Part shown: one piece after another, positions 37,398 to 50,416 of the stretch
How positions within the stretch are numbered: position 1 is the stretch's first letter
Layout of the letters: each line of letters opens with the position of its first letter
Assembly: GCF_001969385.1 (NCBI RefSeq)
Contig: NZ_CP014797.1
Location: 62,001-126,000, forward strand
Length of the DNA stretch: 64,000 nucleotides
Reading direction: 5' to 3'
Source of the DNA: Salipiger profundus
Lineage (GTDB): Bacteria; Pseudomonadota; Alphaproteobacteria; Rhodobacterales; Rhodobacteraceae
Position numbers and translations under genes: made by a program
Notes under the pieces: model-generated
The model's database searches: none
Told to the model about the DNA's origin: nothing
Seen by the model: only the letters and a program-made list of their open reading frames with translations

Positions 37398-38473
37398 CCG
37401 CATTCGACTATTTCGACGCCTTCGCCGCGCGCTACCGCCACTACAAGGGCGGCAGCTGGTGCTACGAGGACGGCTGCATCTACCGGGGCCTCGTGCTGCT
37501 GCACCGCGCCACCGGCGAGCGGCGCTGGTTCGACCACCTGCGGCGGCTCACCGACGCGCAGGTCGGCCCCGACGGCGCGCTCGCGGGCTACGATCCGGGG
37601 GAGTTCAACATCGACCACATCCTTGCCGGGCGGTGCCTGTTCCACCTTGCCGACGAGACCGGAGAGCCGCGCTACATGGCCGCCGCCGGGCGGCTCGCCG
37701 GGCAGCTCGCCGAGCACCCGAGGACGGACACCGGCAACTACTGGCACAAGAAGCGCTACCCCGAGCAGGTCTGGCTCGACGGGCTCTACATGGGGCTGCC
37801 GTTCCAGATCGAATACGGCCAGCGCAGCGGCGATGACGCGCTCGTCGACGACGCGCTGGCGCAGCTTTCGCGCGCGCTCGACCTGACGGCGGGGCCGGCG
37901 GGGCTTTACGTCCACGGCCACGACGCGGCGCGGGCGCAAGGCTGGGCCGATGCCGAGACCGGGCAATCCCCGGCGGTCTGGGCCCGGGCGGTCGGCTGGC
38001 TGGCAATGGCGCTGGTGGATATCGCGGAGCTGCTGCCCGGTCGCGCGCCGCTGCCCGAAACCCGCGCCCTGCTCGACGCGGTGATCGCGCAGCAGGGAGC
38101 CTCGGGGCTCTGGCCGCAGGTGCTCGCGGCCCCGGACCTTGCGGGCAACTACGACGAAAGCTCGGCCTCGGCGATGTTCGCCTACGCGCTCATGGCCGCC
38201 GACCGGCTGGGGCTTGCGCCCTCTGGCAGACCCGGGCGACGGGCCTGGGATGCGCTGGTGTCCTCGCGGTTGCAGACGGTCGAGGGGCGGGTGCAGCTGA
38301 CCCGCATCTGCCATGTCGCGGGCCTTGGCGGCTTCGAGGGCAACTACCGCGACGGGACGCCCGGCTACTACCTGTCCGAGGACATCGTGACCGACGATGC
38401 CAAGGGCGTCGGCCCGCTGATGATGGCCGGGGCCGAGGTGGTCCGGGCGCGCGCGGCGGCCGAGACCGCCTGA
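37394..38473 (+). CDS. Glycoside hydrolase family 105, unsaturated glucuronyl/galacturonyl hydrolase (YteR-like)
   Basis: The 359-residue (alpha/alpha)6 protein has the two acidic residues of the family: D74 in [10 protein letters not shown] and D129 in [34 protein letters not shown] near the C-terminus is also typical. It removes the 4,5-unsaturated uronate from the non-reducing end of pectin oligomers made by lyases. The released sugar would pass to KdgF. There is no signal peptide. The start overlaps the GH28 stop. Confidence 0.9.
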   Translation: MTAFDYFDAFAARYRHYKGGSWCYEDGCIYRGLVLLHRATGERRWFDHLRRLTDAQVGPDGALAGYDPGEFNIDHILAGRCLFHLADETGEPRYMAAAGRLAGQLAEHPRTDTGNYWHKKRYPEQVWLDGLYMGLPFQIEYGQRSGDDALVDDALAQLSRALDLTAGPAGLYVHGHDAARAQGWADAETGQSPAVWARAVGWLAMALVDIAELLPGRAPLPETRALLDAVIAQQGASGLWPQVLAAPDLAGNYDESSASAMFAYALMAADRLGLAPSGRPGRRAWDALVSSRLQTVEGRVQLTRICHVAGLGGFEGNYRDGTPGYYLSEDIVTDDAKGVGPLMMAGAEVVRARAAAETA

Positions 38474-38512
38474 GCCGCGCGACCGCAGGATGGCGGGCCA
38501 GGCAGAGACGCG

Positions 38513-38541
38513 AGCGGGCGGCGCATTTCACGCCGCCCGCT
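38513..38541. terminator. Hairpin between convergent operons
   Basis: AGCGGGCGGCG (38513-38523) and CGCCGCCCGCT (38531-38541) form a perfect 11-bp stem with a 7-base loop between the GH105 stop and the galactarolactone isomerase stop. There is no T run in either direction; it probably serves both transcripts. Confidence 0.65.
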
Positions 38542-38552
38542 GGACTCGTGGC

Positions 38553-39412
38553 TCAGCCGACCGGCGGGAAGCCGTAGAGCTGCTGCGGACTGTCGACCAG
38601 CGTCGCCACGCGGGCCGCCTCGTCGGGCAGCCAGGACATCGCGAGATCGAGCAACGCCGCGTCGTCGGGGTAGTCGGCGGTCTCGCGCGCGGCATTGTGC
38701 GGCCAGTTGGTCCCCCAGACGATCCGCTCGGGTGCATGCGCGCCGATCTCGCGGGCGACGCTGGCGATGTCGGGGAAGTCGGGCCCACCATCGCGCGAGC
38801 TCTCGTAGCAGCCGGCGAACTTGAACCAGACGTTGCCACGGTCGAGCAGCCGCTTGATCACCGCCACATGCGCGGGCGTCGCGCCGTCGAAGATCTTGGC
38901 GTGATGATCGAGCACCCAGCGCGATTTCAGCGCCGCCAGCCGTGGCTCGAGCTCGGGCAGCGCCGAGCCGTCGAACTGCACCGCCATCATCCAGCCGGCG
39001 TCGGCAGCGATGGCGTCGATCGCCTCGAGGTCATCGAGCCCGACCGCGCCGCCGGGCAGGTTCATGATCCGCGCGCCCACGATGCCGCCCTCGGAGAGCC
39101 GGGCGATCTCGGCGTCGGGCGTGTCGGGACGGATCACCGCCACGCCACGCGCGCAATCGCCCATCTCGGCCACGCAGGCCAGCAGGCTGGCGTTGTCGTC
39201 GCCATGGGCGTTGCCCTGCGTGATGACCACACGGTCGAGACCGAGCCAGCCCATCACCCGGCGATACATCGCCGGGTCGGGCAGCGGATCGGCCGGCGCG
39301 CCAACGCCGTCCGGGCGCATCTCGAAGCCCGGAAGATACATGTGCATCTGCGTGTCGGTCGCGCCCTTCGGCATCGCCGTGCGCGGCGCGGGCCCGTCAA
39401 GCTTGCGGTCGA

Positions 39413-39416
<4 letters not shown>
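38553..39416 (-). CDS. gli: D-galactarolactone isomerase (amidohydrolase 2 family)
   Basis: The 287-residue TIM-barrel amidohydrolase begins with TDTQMHMYLPGFEMRPDGVGAP, and has VLDHHAKIF, FKFAGCYESSRDG and ERIVWGTNWPHN, the pattern of COG3618 lactonases such as Agrobacterium Gli. It should convert galactaro-1,5-lactone to the 1,4-lactone used by Gci. It overlaps the gci stop with ATGA and ends the galacturonate operon. Confidence 0.87.
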
Positions 39417-43115
<3,699 letters not shown>

Positions 43116-43130
43116 TTCGGCTCTCCCGTG

Positions 43131-43928
43131 TCAGGATTCGTGGATGGGTTCGTCGGTGAAGACACCGCCCTGATATTTCGCAACCGGCTCGTCCGGGCCG
43201 GGACGCGGCACCGTGCGGGCAATCTCGGCCGCGAAGTCGGCGGCGTTGTCCTTCGGCTTCCAGCCGAGGAAGTCGGCGTGGGAATTGTCCCACCAGCCGT
43301 GGTCGTTGTTGGAGGCGCCCCAGAGCATCGTGCAGCCAAGCCGCGGGGCGCGGAACACCGTCTCGATCAGCGAGACGAAATCGTCGGGGCTGAACCAGGT
43401 GGCCAGCATCCGCCAGTTCTCGGGGCGCGCGGTGCAGGAGCCGATGCGCACCAGCGCGCTCTCCTGGCCGAACTTGTCGTAATAGAGCTGCGCCACCGCC
43501 TCGCCGAAGATCTTCGACACGCCGTAAAGGCTGTCGGGCCGGTAGGGAGCGGTGTGGTCGAGCCGCTCGGTCTGCTCGTGGTAGCCGATGGTGTGGTTCG
43601 ACGAGGCGAAGACGATGCGCGGCATGCCATGCGCACGCGCCGCCTCGTAGAGGTTGTAGACGCCGCGCAGGTTCGCCGCCTCGATCAGGTCGAAGCTCTT
43701 CTCGACCGAGATGCCGCCGAGATGCACGATCCCGTCGCAGCCCTCGACCAGCCGCTTGACGGCGGCGCCGTCCGCGAGGTCGCAGGGCACGATCTCCTCG
43801 CCCTCGCCTGCGGGGCCGAGGTCGGCCACGTCCGACAGCCGCAAGACCCCTGCCCTGCCCTTCAGCTTCTCGCGCAGCATGCCCCCCAGCTGGCCTGCAG
43901 CGCCGGTGATCAGGATACGGTTCATCAT
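43131..43928 (-). CDS. udh: Uronate dehydrogenase (NAD-dependent, extended SDR)
   Basis: The 265-residue protein has GAAGQLG near residues 9-15, IVFASSNHTIGY, Y135-x3-K139 (YGVSKIFGE) and LVRIGSCTARPENWRMLATW, which together mark the Udh group of Agrobacterium and Pseudomonas. It oxidises D-galacturonate or D-glucuronate to the aldaro-1,5-lactone. Two ATGs in tandem are available (43928 or 43925); GGAG lies 8 bases before the first. It follows the TRAP permease gene by 5 bases. Confidence 0.93.
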   Translation of the reverse strand: MMNRILITGAAGQLGGMLREKLKGRAGVLRLSDVADLGPAGEGEEIVPCDLADGAAVKRLVEGCDGIVHLGGISVEKSFDLIEAANLRGVYNLYEAARAHGMPRIVFASSNHTIGYHEQTERLDHTAPYRPDSLYGVSKIFGEAVAQLYYDKFGQESALVRIGSCTARPENWRMLATWFSPDDFVSLIETVFRAPRLGCTMLWGASNNDHGWWDNSHADFLGWKPKDNAADFAAEIARTVPRPGPDEPVAKYQGGVFTDEPIHES

Positions 43929-43933
43929 GTCGC

Positions 43934-45211
43934 TCACTCCATCAGTCCGGGCAGCGTCATCGAGACCGCCGGCACGTAGGTGACCAGCATCAGCGCCCCG
44001 AAGATCGCGAGGTAGAAGGGCCAGATCGTCCGCACCGCCTGGTCGATGCGCACGCCGCCCACGACGCAGCCGACGAAGAGGCAGGCGCCCACCGGCGGGG
44101 TGCAAAGGCCGAGCCCGAGGTTCATCATCAGGATCACGCCGAACTGGATCGGGTCCATCCCGAGCCCAACGACCACCGGCAGGAAGATCGGCGTGGTGAT
44201 CAGGATCAGCGCCGCCATGTCCATGATCATGCCGAGGCCCAGCAGCACGAGGTTCAGCAGCAACAGGATCACGATCGGGTTGTCCGAGATCCCGGTCACC
44301 GCCGTCGCCAGCAGGTCCGGCACCCGGTAGAGCGTCAGCAGGTAGGAAAAGGCCGAGGCCGTCGCCACCAGCAGCATCACCAGCGCCGTGGTCCGCACCG
44401 AGGTGACGACGGCGGCGCGGAACTTCGCCCAGGTGAGCTCGCGGTAGACGAGGATCGTGACCAGCACCGCCCAGATCGCGCCGAAGGCACCGCTTTCGGT
44501 GACGGTCATGACACCCGAGAGCACCCCGCCCACGATGATGACCGCCGTCATCAGGCCCGGCAGCGCGACGATGGTCGAGATCGCGAGCGACTTGAAGCCC
44601 GGGAAGGTCTCGGCCGGGTAGCCGCGTTTCACCGCGATGACATAGGCCACCACGCCGAGGCAGAGGCACATCAGCACGCCCGGCACGATGCCCGCGATGA
44701 AGAGCTTCGACACCGAGACGCCGCCCGCCGCCACCGCGAAGAGGATCATGTTGTGCGACGGCGGGATCACCACGCCGGCCACCGAGGAGGTCACGGTGAC
44801 GTTCACGGCGTAATCGCCGTCATAGCCCTTTTCCTTCATCACCGGCATCAGGATCGAGCCGAGCGCCGAGGTGTCGGCCACCGCCGAGCCCGAGATGCCG
44901 CCGAAGAGCATCGAGGAGGCGACGTTCACGACGCCGAGCCCGCCGCGCATCCAGCCGACGGCGGAGCTTGCCAGCCGCACCAGCCGCGCGGCGATGCCGC
45001 CCTGCATCATCAGCTCGCCGGCGAAGATGAAGAACGGGATGGCGAGCAGCGAGAACACCGAGATGCCCGACAGCACCCGCTGGAAGCCGATGAAGAGCGG
45101 CAGGCCCTCGTAGAGGAAGCCGCCGACGGTGGCGAGGCCGAGCGCGAAGGCCACCGGCATCCCGGTCAGCAGGCCGACGAAGAAGAGCCCGAAAAGCAGT
45201 GCCAGACCCAT
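43934..45211 (-). CDS. TRAP transporter large permease (DctM family), galacturonate type
   Basis: The 425-residue membrane protein has about twelve helices and DctM segments: GEVMMQGGIAARL-like GELMMQGG, SSMLFGGISGSAVADTSALG and LGLCTPPVGACLFVGC. It starts four bases after the DctQ gene. The operon then continues into udh and the rest of the galacturonate route, which defines its probable cargo. Confidence 0.93.
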   Translation of the reverse strand: MGLALLFGLFFVGLLTGMPVAFALGLATVGGFLYEGLPLFIGFQRVLSGISVFSLLAIPFFIFAGELMMQGGIAARLVRLASSAVGWMRGGLGVVNVASSMLFGGISGSAVADTSALGSILMPVMKEKGYDGDYAVNVTVTSSVAGVVIPPSHNMILFAVAAGGVSVSKLFIAGIVPGVLMCLCLGVVAYVIAVKRGYPAETFPGFKSLAISTIVALPGLMTAVIIVGGVLSGVMTVTESGAFGAIWAVLVTILVYRELTWAKFRAAVVTSVRTTALVMLLVATASAFSYLLTLYRVPDLLATAVTGISDNPIVILLLLNLVLLGLGMIMDMAALILITTPIFLPVVVGLGMDPIQFGVILMMNLGLGLCTPPVGACLFVGCVVGGVRIDQAVRTIWPFYLAIFGALMLVTYVPAVSMTLPGLME

Positions 45212-45215
45212 GGTG

Positions 45216-45722
45216 TCAGTCCTTGCCCGTGGCGAGTTTCACGCCTTGATAGAGTGTGAAGACGGCGGTGAGCGCGCCGCAGATCGCCATCGGGACCGCG
45301 CGCAGGCCCTCAGATATCCCGAGCATCGGCACGCGCCGCGCCCAGGTGCTCTCGGCCAGGACCCAGCCCTGCCAGGCGAGCACGATGCCGAAGACCAGCA
45401 TCCCGAGCAGCGCCAGCCAGTGCAGCGGCACCCGCAGCGGGCGCGGCATCATCTCGCGGACGAAGTCGATCGACAGGTGGCTCTGCGTCCAGACCCCGGC
45501 GGCTGCGCCGAGAAATGTGATCCAGACCACGAGCATGAGCGCCAGCTGCTCGACCCATGTGGGCGTGTCGTTCATCACGTAGCGGCCCCAGACCAGCCAG
45601 CCGAAGATTCCCACGAGCGTGACCAGCCCTGCGCCTGCAACCGCGACGCAAACCTTCGAGACCATGTCGAGCACCCGCTCGACCGGGTCCATCTCGGCCG
45701 TGGATTTGTCCTGTGGCAGCAT
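45216..45722 (-). CDS. TRAP transporter small membrane subunit (DctQ family)
   Basis: The 168-residue protein has four predicted helices (about 22-45, 58-75, 97-118, 136-158) and the segment GWLVWGRYVMNDTPTWVEQLALMLVVW of DctQ proteins. It lies between the binding-protein gene (75-base gap) and the large permease gene. Confidence 0.9.
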   Translation of the reverse strand: MLPQDKSTAEMDPVERVLDMVSKVCVAVAGAGLVTLVGIFGWLVWGRYVMNDTPTWVEQLALMLVVWITFLGAAAGVWTQSHLSIDFVREMMPRPLRVPLHWLALLGMLVFGIVLAWQGWVLAESTWARRVPMLGISEGLRAVPMAICGALTAVFTLYQGVKLATGKD

Positions 45723-45797
45723 ACTGCCCTCCCCCGAAGCGACGTCCCGGCCGGATGGCCGGGGAACTGGCGGGCCGCCCGGGCCCGCCAGATCGGC

Positions 45798-46778
45798 TTA
45801 CTTGACCGCCTGGATGTCGCGGATCAGCGACTCGAGGTCGGGGTTCTTCTCGATGAAGCGGGAGTAGACCGGCTCCATGGCGTCCTGGAACGCCGACGCG
45901 TCCTCGACCTCGTTGATCTCGACACCGGCGTCCATGACCTCCTGCTTGGAGGCGTCCGAGCGCTCGGCCCAGAGCTGGCGCTGCTCCTCGGCGGCGGCGA
46001 TGGCCGCTTCGCGGACGATCTCCTGGTCCTCGGCCGGGGTCTCGTCCCAGACCGACTTCGCGACGCAGATGCACTCGGGGATGATCAGGTGGTTGGTGAT
46101 CGAGTAGTACTTGGCCACCTCGAAGTGGTTCGAGGACTCGAAGCTCGGGTAGTTGTTCTCGGCACCGTCGATGACGCCGGTCTTGAGCGACTGGTAGACC
46201 TCGCCGTAGGCCATCGGGGTGGCGTTGCCGCCCAGCTCGTCGACCATCTGCACGTAGAGGTCGTTGCTCATCACCCGGAACTTGAGACCGTCCATGTCCG
46301 CGGGCGTCATGATCGGCTTCTTGGTGTTGTAGAAGCTCCGCGAGCCGCTATCCATCCAGCTCAGCGCGACGATGCCGGCCTCGGAAAGCGCGTCCGAGAA
46401 GCGCTGGCCGATCTCGCCGTCCATGGCTTTGTGCATGTGGTCGATGTCGCGGAAGATGAACGGCAGCGACAGCACGTTGGTCGCGGGCACGATCTCGCCC
46501 ATCGGGCCCATGTTGAAGTTGCCGACCGCGATGGCACCGGCGCGCAGCTGCTCGATGGCATCGGGCTGGGCGCCCAGCACGCCGCCCGGATAGACCTGCG
46601 GTTCGATCCGGCCTTCGGTGGCCTCGGCCACGTCCTCGGCGAAGCTCTCGAGCGCGACCACGTTGGGGTAGCCCTCGGGGTGGATCGCCCAGGTGCGCCA
46701 GGTCTCGGCCATGGCGGGGGCGGCAACGGCGCTTGCCAGAAGCGCGGCGGTCATCGTGGCGGTGGTGAAACGAAACAT
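45798..46778 (-). CDS. TRAP transporter solute-binding protein (DctP family), galacturonate type
   Basis: The 326-residue protein has a signal peptide ending near residue 24 (APAMA) and the DctP features GGVLGAQPDAIEQLRAGAI, FRVMSNDLYVQMVDELGGNATPMAYGEVYQSLKTGVIDGAENN. The arginine in KFRVMSN is the expected carboxylate ligand. The start follows GGGAGGAAGATTGAC; longer starts in the frame lack support. It opens an eight-gene operon running to gli. Operators of the FadR type lie directly upstream. Confidence 0.93.
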   Translation of the reverse strand: MFRFTTATMTAALLASAVAAPAMAETWRTWAIHPEGYPNVVALESFAEDVAEATEGRIEPQVYPGGVLGAQPDAIEQLRAGAIAVGNFNMGPMGEIVPATNVLSLPFIFRDIDHMHKAMDGEIGQRFSDALSEAGIVALSWMDSGSRSFYNTKKPIMTPADMDGLKFRVMSNDLYVQMVDELGGNATPMAYGEVYQSLKTGVIDGAENNYPSFESSNHFEVAKYYSITNHLIIPECICVAKSVWDETPAEDQEIVREAAIAAAEEQRQLWAERSDASKQEVMDAGVEINEVEDASAFQDAMEPVYSRFIEKNPDLESLIRDIQAVK

Positions 46779-46800
46779 GTCAATCTTCCTCCCTGACAGT

Positions 46801-46856
46801 CGGCAGTCATACGACCGCCGGAACAGTGTATGACAAACTTGTATGATAACTGTCAA
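46801..46856 (-). promoter_or_regulatory. Promoter of the galacturonate operon with FadR-type operators
   Basis: On the minus strand a consensus -35 TTGACA (46851-46856) is followed by TTATCATACAA (46839-46849) and TTGTCATACAC (46826-46836), with a CATACA -10 candidate inside the second site. A third, weaker copy is CAGTCATACGA (46804-46814). Occupancy by a GntR regulator would block RNA polymerase. Confidence 0.7.
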
Positions 46857-46990
46857 GGGAAAGTCGCAGGGCGTCCCCCAGAGGGGGCTCTGCAGGTCCA
46901 TGCCATTGTTTGCAGATGGTTATGCCGCGCTGAAGCCAAGGTTACGGCGCCTTGGTCCAATGCACTTATATGACCACTTCCCGCGCGGGC

Positions 46991-47701
46991 TCAGCTTTGA
47001 AGGTCGATCCGCCTCAGGCCCGGATACTCGAGCTGTGCCGCGCCCATGAGAAGGCGCATGTGATGGGTCTGGACATATTGCGCCACGAAGGCCGATGGCG
47101 CGGTGAGCGTCAGCACGCCGTTTTCCACCCCTTCGCACTGCAGCCCGGCGAACCAGTTGCGATGCAGGCTGGGCTCGAGCCGGGCGAGCCGCCCGAGGCA
47201 GCGCTCCCACGGCCCCCCCTGCCCTTCCGCCGGCCCGACTTCCGGCGTGGGCGGCGTCGCGACGGTGGGCCCGAAATTCACGTGCACGACCTTGTCGGGT
47301 TCGGGGGTCTGTTGCTGGGCTTCCATGCGTTCAGAGAAATCCGGACCGACGCGTTCCCAGACGGGCGCACTCAGCCGGTAGATTTCGGCGATGTTGAGCC
47401 GGTAGGCAGCCACCCTGCCCCGCACACCGGGCCGCAGTTGCAGCAAGATCTCGGCCGCGGTCAGCCGCTTGATCTCGCGCTTGACGGTCCGTTCGTCCAC
47501 CGACCAGAGCCGCGCCATTTCGCGCTGCCCCACGGTCAGCTCGTTGCGGGCCCAGTTGTAGCGCGCCGTCACCAGAGCCACGAGCCGGAGCATCGAGGTC
47601 TGGAACCCCGGAGACCCGTTCAGCCCCGCCACCGACAGCGCGGTCAGCAGATCGTATTTCTGTGACCCGGCCTGTGGCCCGGTGAACCGTTTCGCATCCA
47701 T
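46991..47701 (-). CDS. DnaA-like plasmid replication initiator (roseobacter DnaA-like replicon)
   Basis: The 236-residue protein has a winged-helix DNA-binding region (about 28-110; ELTVGQREMARLWSVDERTVKREIKRLTAAEIL) and, after a proline-rich linker (about 133-168), a C-terminal domain resembling DnaA domain I: ERCLGRLARLEP...NWFAGLQ...LTLTAPSAFVAQYVQTHH. This combination is that of the DnaA-like initiators of Rhodobacterales plasmids. The ATG at 47701 is preceded in frame by a GTG; GGAGGTAGAGAG lies upstream. It is divergent from parA, with the probable origin between. Confidence 0.82.
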   Translation of the reverse strand: MDAKRFTGPQAGSQKYDLLTALSVAGLNGSPGFQTSMLRLVALVTARYNWARNELTVGQREMARLWSVDERTVKREIKRLTAAEILLQLRPGVRGRVAAYRLNIAEIYRLSAPVWERVGPDFSERMEAQQQTPEPDKVVHVNFGPTVATPPTPEVGPAEGQGGPWERCLGRLARLEPSLHRNWFAGLQCEGVENGVLTLTAPSAFVAQYVQTHHMRLLMGAAQLEYPGLRRIDLQS

Positions 47702-48071
47702 CACTGCCGCTCTCTACCTCCGGGTCCGGCTCTGTCGGCCGATTCCCGTTCTGGCCCTGAGTGTCCAGTAATCCCGTAATTTGTCAACAGAATGCTAAGA
47801 ACAGGAACGGCGTGCCCAAATCCGAAAATTAAAAAAGGAATAGGTATATTGGTATAGGGGGACACTCTGGCGTCACCCTATTTGACCTCCTCTGTCACCC
47901 TATATTCGGTATTTCCCGGTAGGCTGTCACCTAGATCGTTGCGGGGCCGCCACGAATTTCCCGTAAATTCTCGAATCGCTCCGAAAAAACGGGAAAATCA
48001 GGTTTCGATGTTTTGCGCTTTCCCGAATTCGCGTTATTGACGTGGTGATAGCAGAAAACGCGAGCAGGGTC
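47702..48071. other. Probable replication origin with iterons
   Basis: This is among the most A/T-rich stretches of the window, notably 47826-47856. GTCACCCTAT occurs at 47872-47881 and 47894-47903 (22-base offset) and as GTCACCTAGA at 47926-47935 (32-base offset), so the copies sit on one face of the helix. An inverted relative, ATAGGGGGACAC, lies at 47854-47865. The arrangement next to the initiator gene suggests initiator binding sites and the melting region. Promoters of both genes must also lie here. Confidence 0.65.
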
Positions 48072-49382
48072 ATGCGCGATCATTCAGATCTACAGACAAT
48101 GAACGAAAGAAGCCTCGCCCAGCAGGCAGCGGTGCGAAAGGCGACATTCTCTCCGGCCGAGGAAAAGACCCTCCGGCCATTCTCCATCTGGGAGATCAGC
48201 CAGTTCATGTTCGACGTGCCGGCAGACACGTTGCGCAAGAAGCTGGCCGACGATCCCTCGCTGCCGCAAGGCAGCACCGAGGAGGACGGACGGCAGCGCT
48301 GGTTCTCGCTGGGCGAGATCAACGAGCTGCGCCGGCGCGTGCGGTTCCGGGGCAAGACGCTTCTGCCCAAGCGTCCGGCGGGCCGCGCGATGCGGGTGGC
48401 GGTGTCCAACTTCAAGGGCGGCGTCGGCAAGACGGTCGTGGCGCAGCACCTGGCCAATGCCGCCGCGCTCGACGGCTACCGGGTGCTGGTGATCGACTTC
48501 GACCCGCAGGCGACGATGACCCACTCGATGGGGCTGGTCGAGGTCAAGGAATGGAACACGGTCTGGGGCATCATGTGCCGCGACCTCTGCCGCGAGGCGG
48601 ACCGGATCGCGCAGGCCTACGACGATCCGGCCGACTGCCCCTACCCCACCGCCGACGAGCTGCCCGAGGACGTGCAGTCGATCGGCGCGCAACGGGTGCA
48701 GGACTTCATCCAGAAGACGGCCTGGCCGACCATCGACATCATCCCGTCGTGTGCCAACGCGGCCTTCGTCGAATTCGCCAGCGCGCAGTACCGCTCGATG
48801 CACAAGGCCTGGAGCTTCTTCGGCTGCGTCGCGCGCTACCTCGACGAGCTGCCCGACGACCAGTTCGACCTCATCATCTTCGACTGCCCGCCGGCCATCG
48901 GCTACCAATCGCTGAACGCGGCCTTCGCCGCCGACATCCTCTACATCCCCTCGGGCCCCGGCTACTGGGAGTACGACTCGACCACGAGCTTCCTCGGACA
49001 GCTCGGCGACGCGCTCGAGGACATCTCGGTCGGATACGAGAAGATCGCCGAGGATGCCGGCATCCAGCTGCCCAAGCGGTTCGACGACGTGCGTCTGCTG
49101 ATGACGCGGTTCGAGACCTCGAACCCGCTGCACGCCGCGATGATGGAGGCGTTCCGGAATGTCTTCGGCGCCGACGTCTGTCAGAACGCGATCGAGATGA
49201 CCCGGGCGGTCGAGCAGTCGGGCCGGTTCCAGATGTCGGTCTACGAACAGGACTACAGGCAGATGACCCGCGAGACGTGGAAGCGCGCGCGGCAGAGTTT
49301 CGATGCGGCCTACGACGAGTTCAAGGGGGTCGTGCTCGGCGCCTGGGAACGGCGGGGCCAGAAAGAGGAGGTTGAGGCATGA
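48072..49382 (+). CDS. parA: Plasmid partition ATPase ParA
   Basis: The 436-residue protein has an N-terminal winged-HTH (about 36-95, ISQFMFDVPADTLRKKLADDP...RWFSLGEINELRRR) as in autoregulating ParA of plasmid type Ia, then the deviant Walker A FKGGVGKT (114-121), DFDPQATMT and FDCPPAIGY. The ATG at 48072 follows GAGCAGGGTC; a GTG at 48042 would add 10 residues. It overlaps parB by ATGA. Confidence 0.9.
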   Translation: MRDHSDLQTMNERSLAQQAAVRKATFSPAEEKTLRPFSIWEISQFMFDVPADTLRKKLADDPSLPQGSTEEDGRQRWFSLGEINELRRRVRFRGKTLLPKRPAGRAMRVAVSNFKGGVGKTVVAQHLANAAALDGYRVLVIDFDPQATMTHSMGLVEVKEWNTVWGIMCRDLCREADRIAQAYDDPADCPYPTADELPEDVQSIGAQRVQDFIQKTAWPTIDIIPSCANAAFVEFASAQYRSMHKAWSFFGCVARYLDELPDDQFDLIIFDCPPAIGYQSLNAAFAADILYIPSGPGYWEYDSTTSFLGQLGDALEDISVGYEKIAEDAGIQLPKRFDDVRLLMTRFETSNPLHAAMMEAFRNVFGADVCQNAIEMTRAVEQSGRFQMSVYEQDYRQMTRETWKRARQSFDAAYDEFKGVVLGAWERRGQKEEVEA

Positions 49383-50416
49383 GCAAGAACAAGTTCGGTT
49401 TCGGTCCGCTCGAGGATCCCCCCGCCCCGGCGCGCCGTCGCCGTGACGTCGGCCCGATGGGGGCCGCGGTGCGCGAGGCGGCGAGCAGCCTCAGTGACAG
49501 CACCGAGAGCCTTGTCGAGCAGCGGCGCCAGAACGCGGCAGACGCCAAATCCTGGCGGCAGGCGCAGGACGAGGGCAGGGTGCTTGTCGAGATTCCGCTC
49601 GACGCGATCCGCACCGACGCGCTGCCACGGGATCGTCTCGATCTCGACGCGGTGGCGGGCTCGGACGAGATGGAGGAACTCAAGACCTCGATCCGCGAGC
49701 GCGGCCAGAAAGAGCCGATCGAGGTGTTCGAAGTCGGCGGCGGCTACCAGCTCAAGAAGGGCTGGCGCCGTCTGACCGCGCTGCGGCAGCTGCACCATGA
49801 AACCGCCGATCCGCGCTTTGCCCATGCGGTCGCGCGGGTGGCCGAGGGCGCCGGCAGCCGCATCGACCTCTACATCGACATGGTCGAAGAGAACGTGATC
49901 CGCGAGGATCTGTCCTTTGCCGAGATGGCGCAGGTCGCGATCACCGCTGCGCAGGAAGAGGACCAGAACGCCGGCGAGCTGGTGAACCGGATCTACGCCT
50001 CGCTGCACAAGATGAAACGGAGCTACATCCGCAGCTTCGTCTTCCTGCTGGAAGAGCTCGGCGAGGCGCTGGTGTTTCCCAAGGCGGTCTCGCGCAACCT
50101 CGGTGTCGATGTCGCGCGGCGTCTTCAGTCGGCGCCCGACGCGGGGCAGGGGCTTCGCGCCGATCTGGCTGCGGTAGCTTCGCCCGACGAACAGGCTGCG
50201 GTCCTGCGCAGGTTCCTTGACGGCTCCGAGCGCCCTGCTTCGCAGAAGCCGCGTCGTGAGAAGAGCGTGAAGTACGAATTCCACGTCGGCCGCTCCAAGG
50301 TCACCGCGCGCAAGGGCGAGTGCCGCATCCTGTCTGAGACCGATTTCTCCTCGGTTGACCGGGCGCGGATGCAGCGCGCCATCGAGGCCTTCGAAGCGGT
50401 CATCGACGAAGAGTAA
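49379..50416 (+). CDS. parB: Plasmid partition protein ParB
   Basis: The 345-residue protein has a ParB/RepB N-terminal domain (about 58-170; LVEIPLDAIRTDALPRDR, LKTSIRERGQKEPIEVFEVGGGYQLKKGWRRLTAL) and a central HTH region (EDLSFAEMAQVAITAAQE). It binds centromere sites and stimulates ParA. The stop codon lies inside the first of two palindromes that are good parS candidates. Confidence 0.9.
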   Translation: MSKNKFGFGPLEDPPAPARRRRDVGPMGAAVREAASSLSDSTESLVEQRRQNAADAKSWRQAQDEGRVLVEIPLDAIRTDALPRDRLDLDAVAGSDEMEELKTSIRERGQKEPIEVFEVGGGYQLKKGWRRLTALRQLHHETADPRFAHAVARVAEGAGSRIDLYIDMVEENVIREDLSFAEMAQVAITAAQEEDQNAGELVNRIYASLHKMKRSYIRSFVFLLEELGEALVFPKAVSRNLGVDVARRLQSAPDAGQGLRADLAAVASPDEQAAVLRRFLDGSERPASQKPRREKSVKYEFHVGRSKVTARKGECRILSETDFSSVDRARMQRAIEAFEAVIDEE

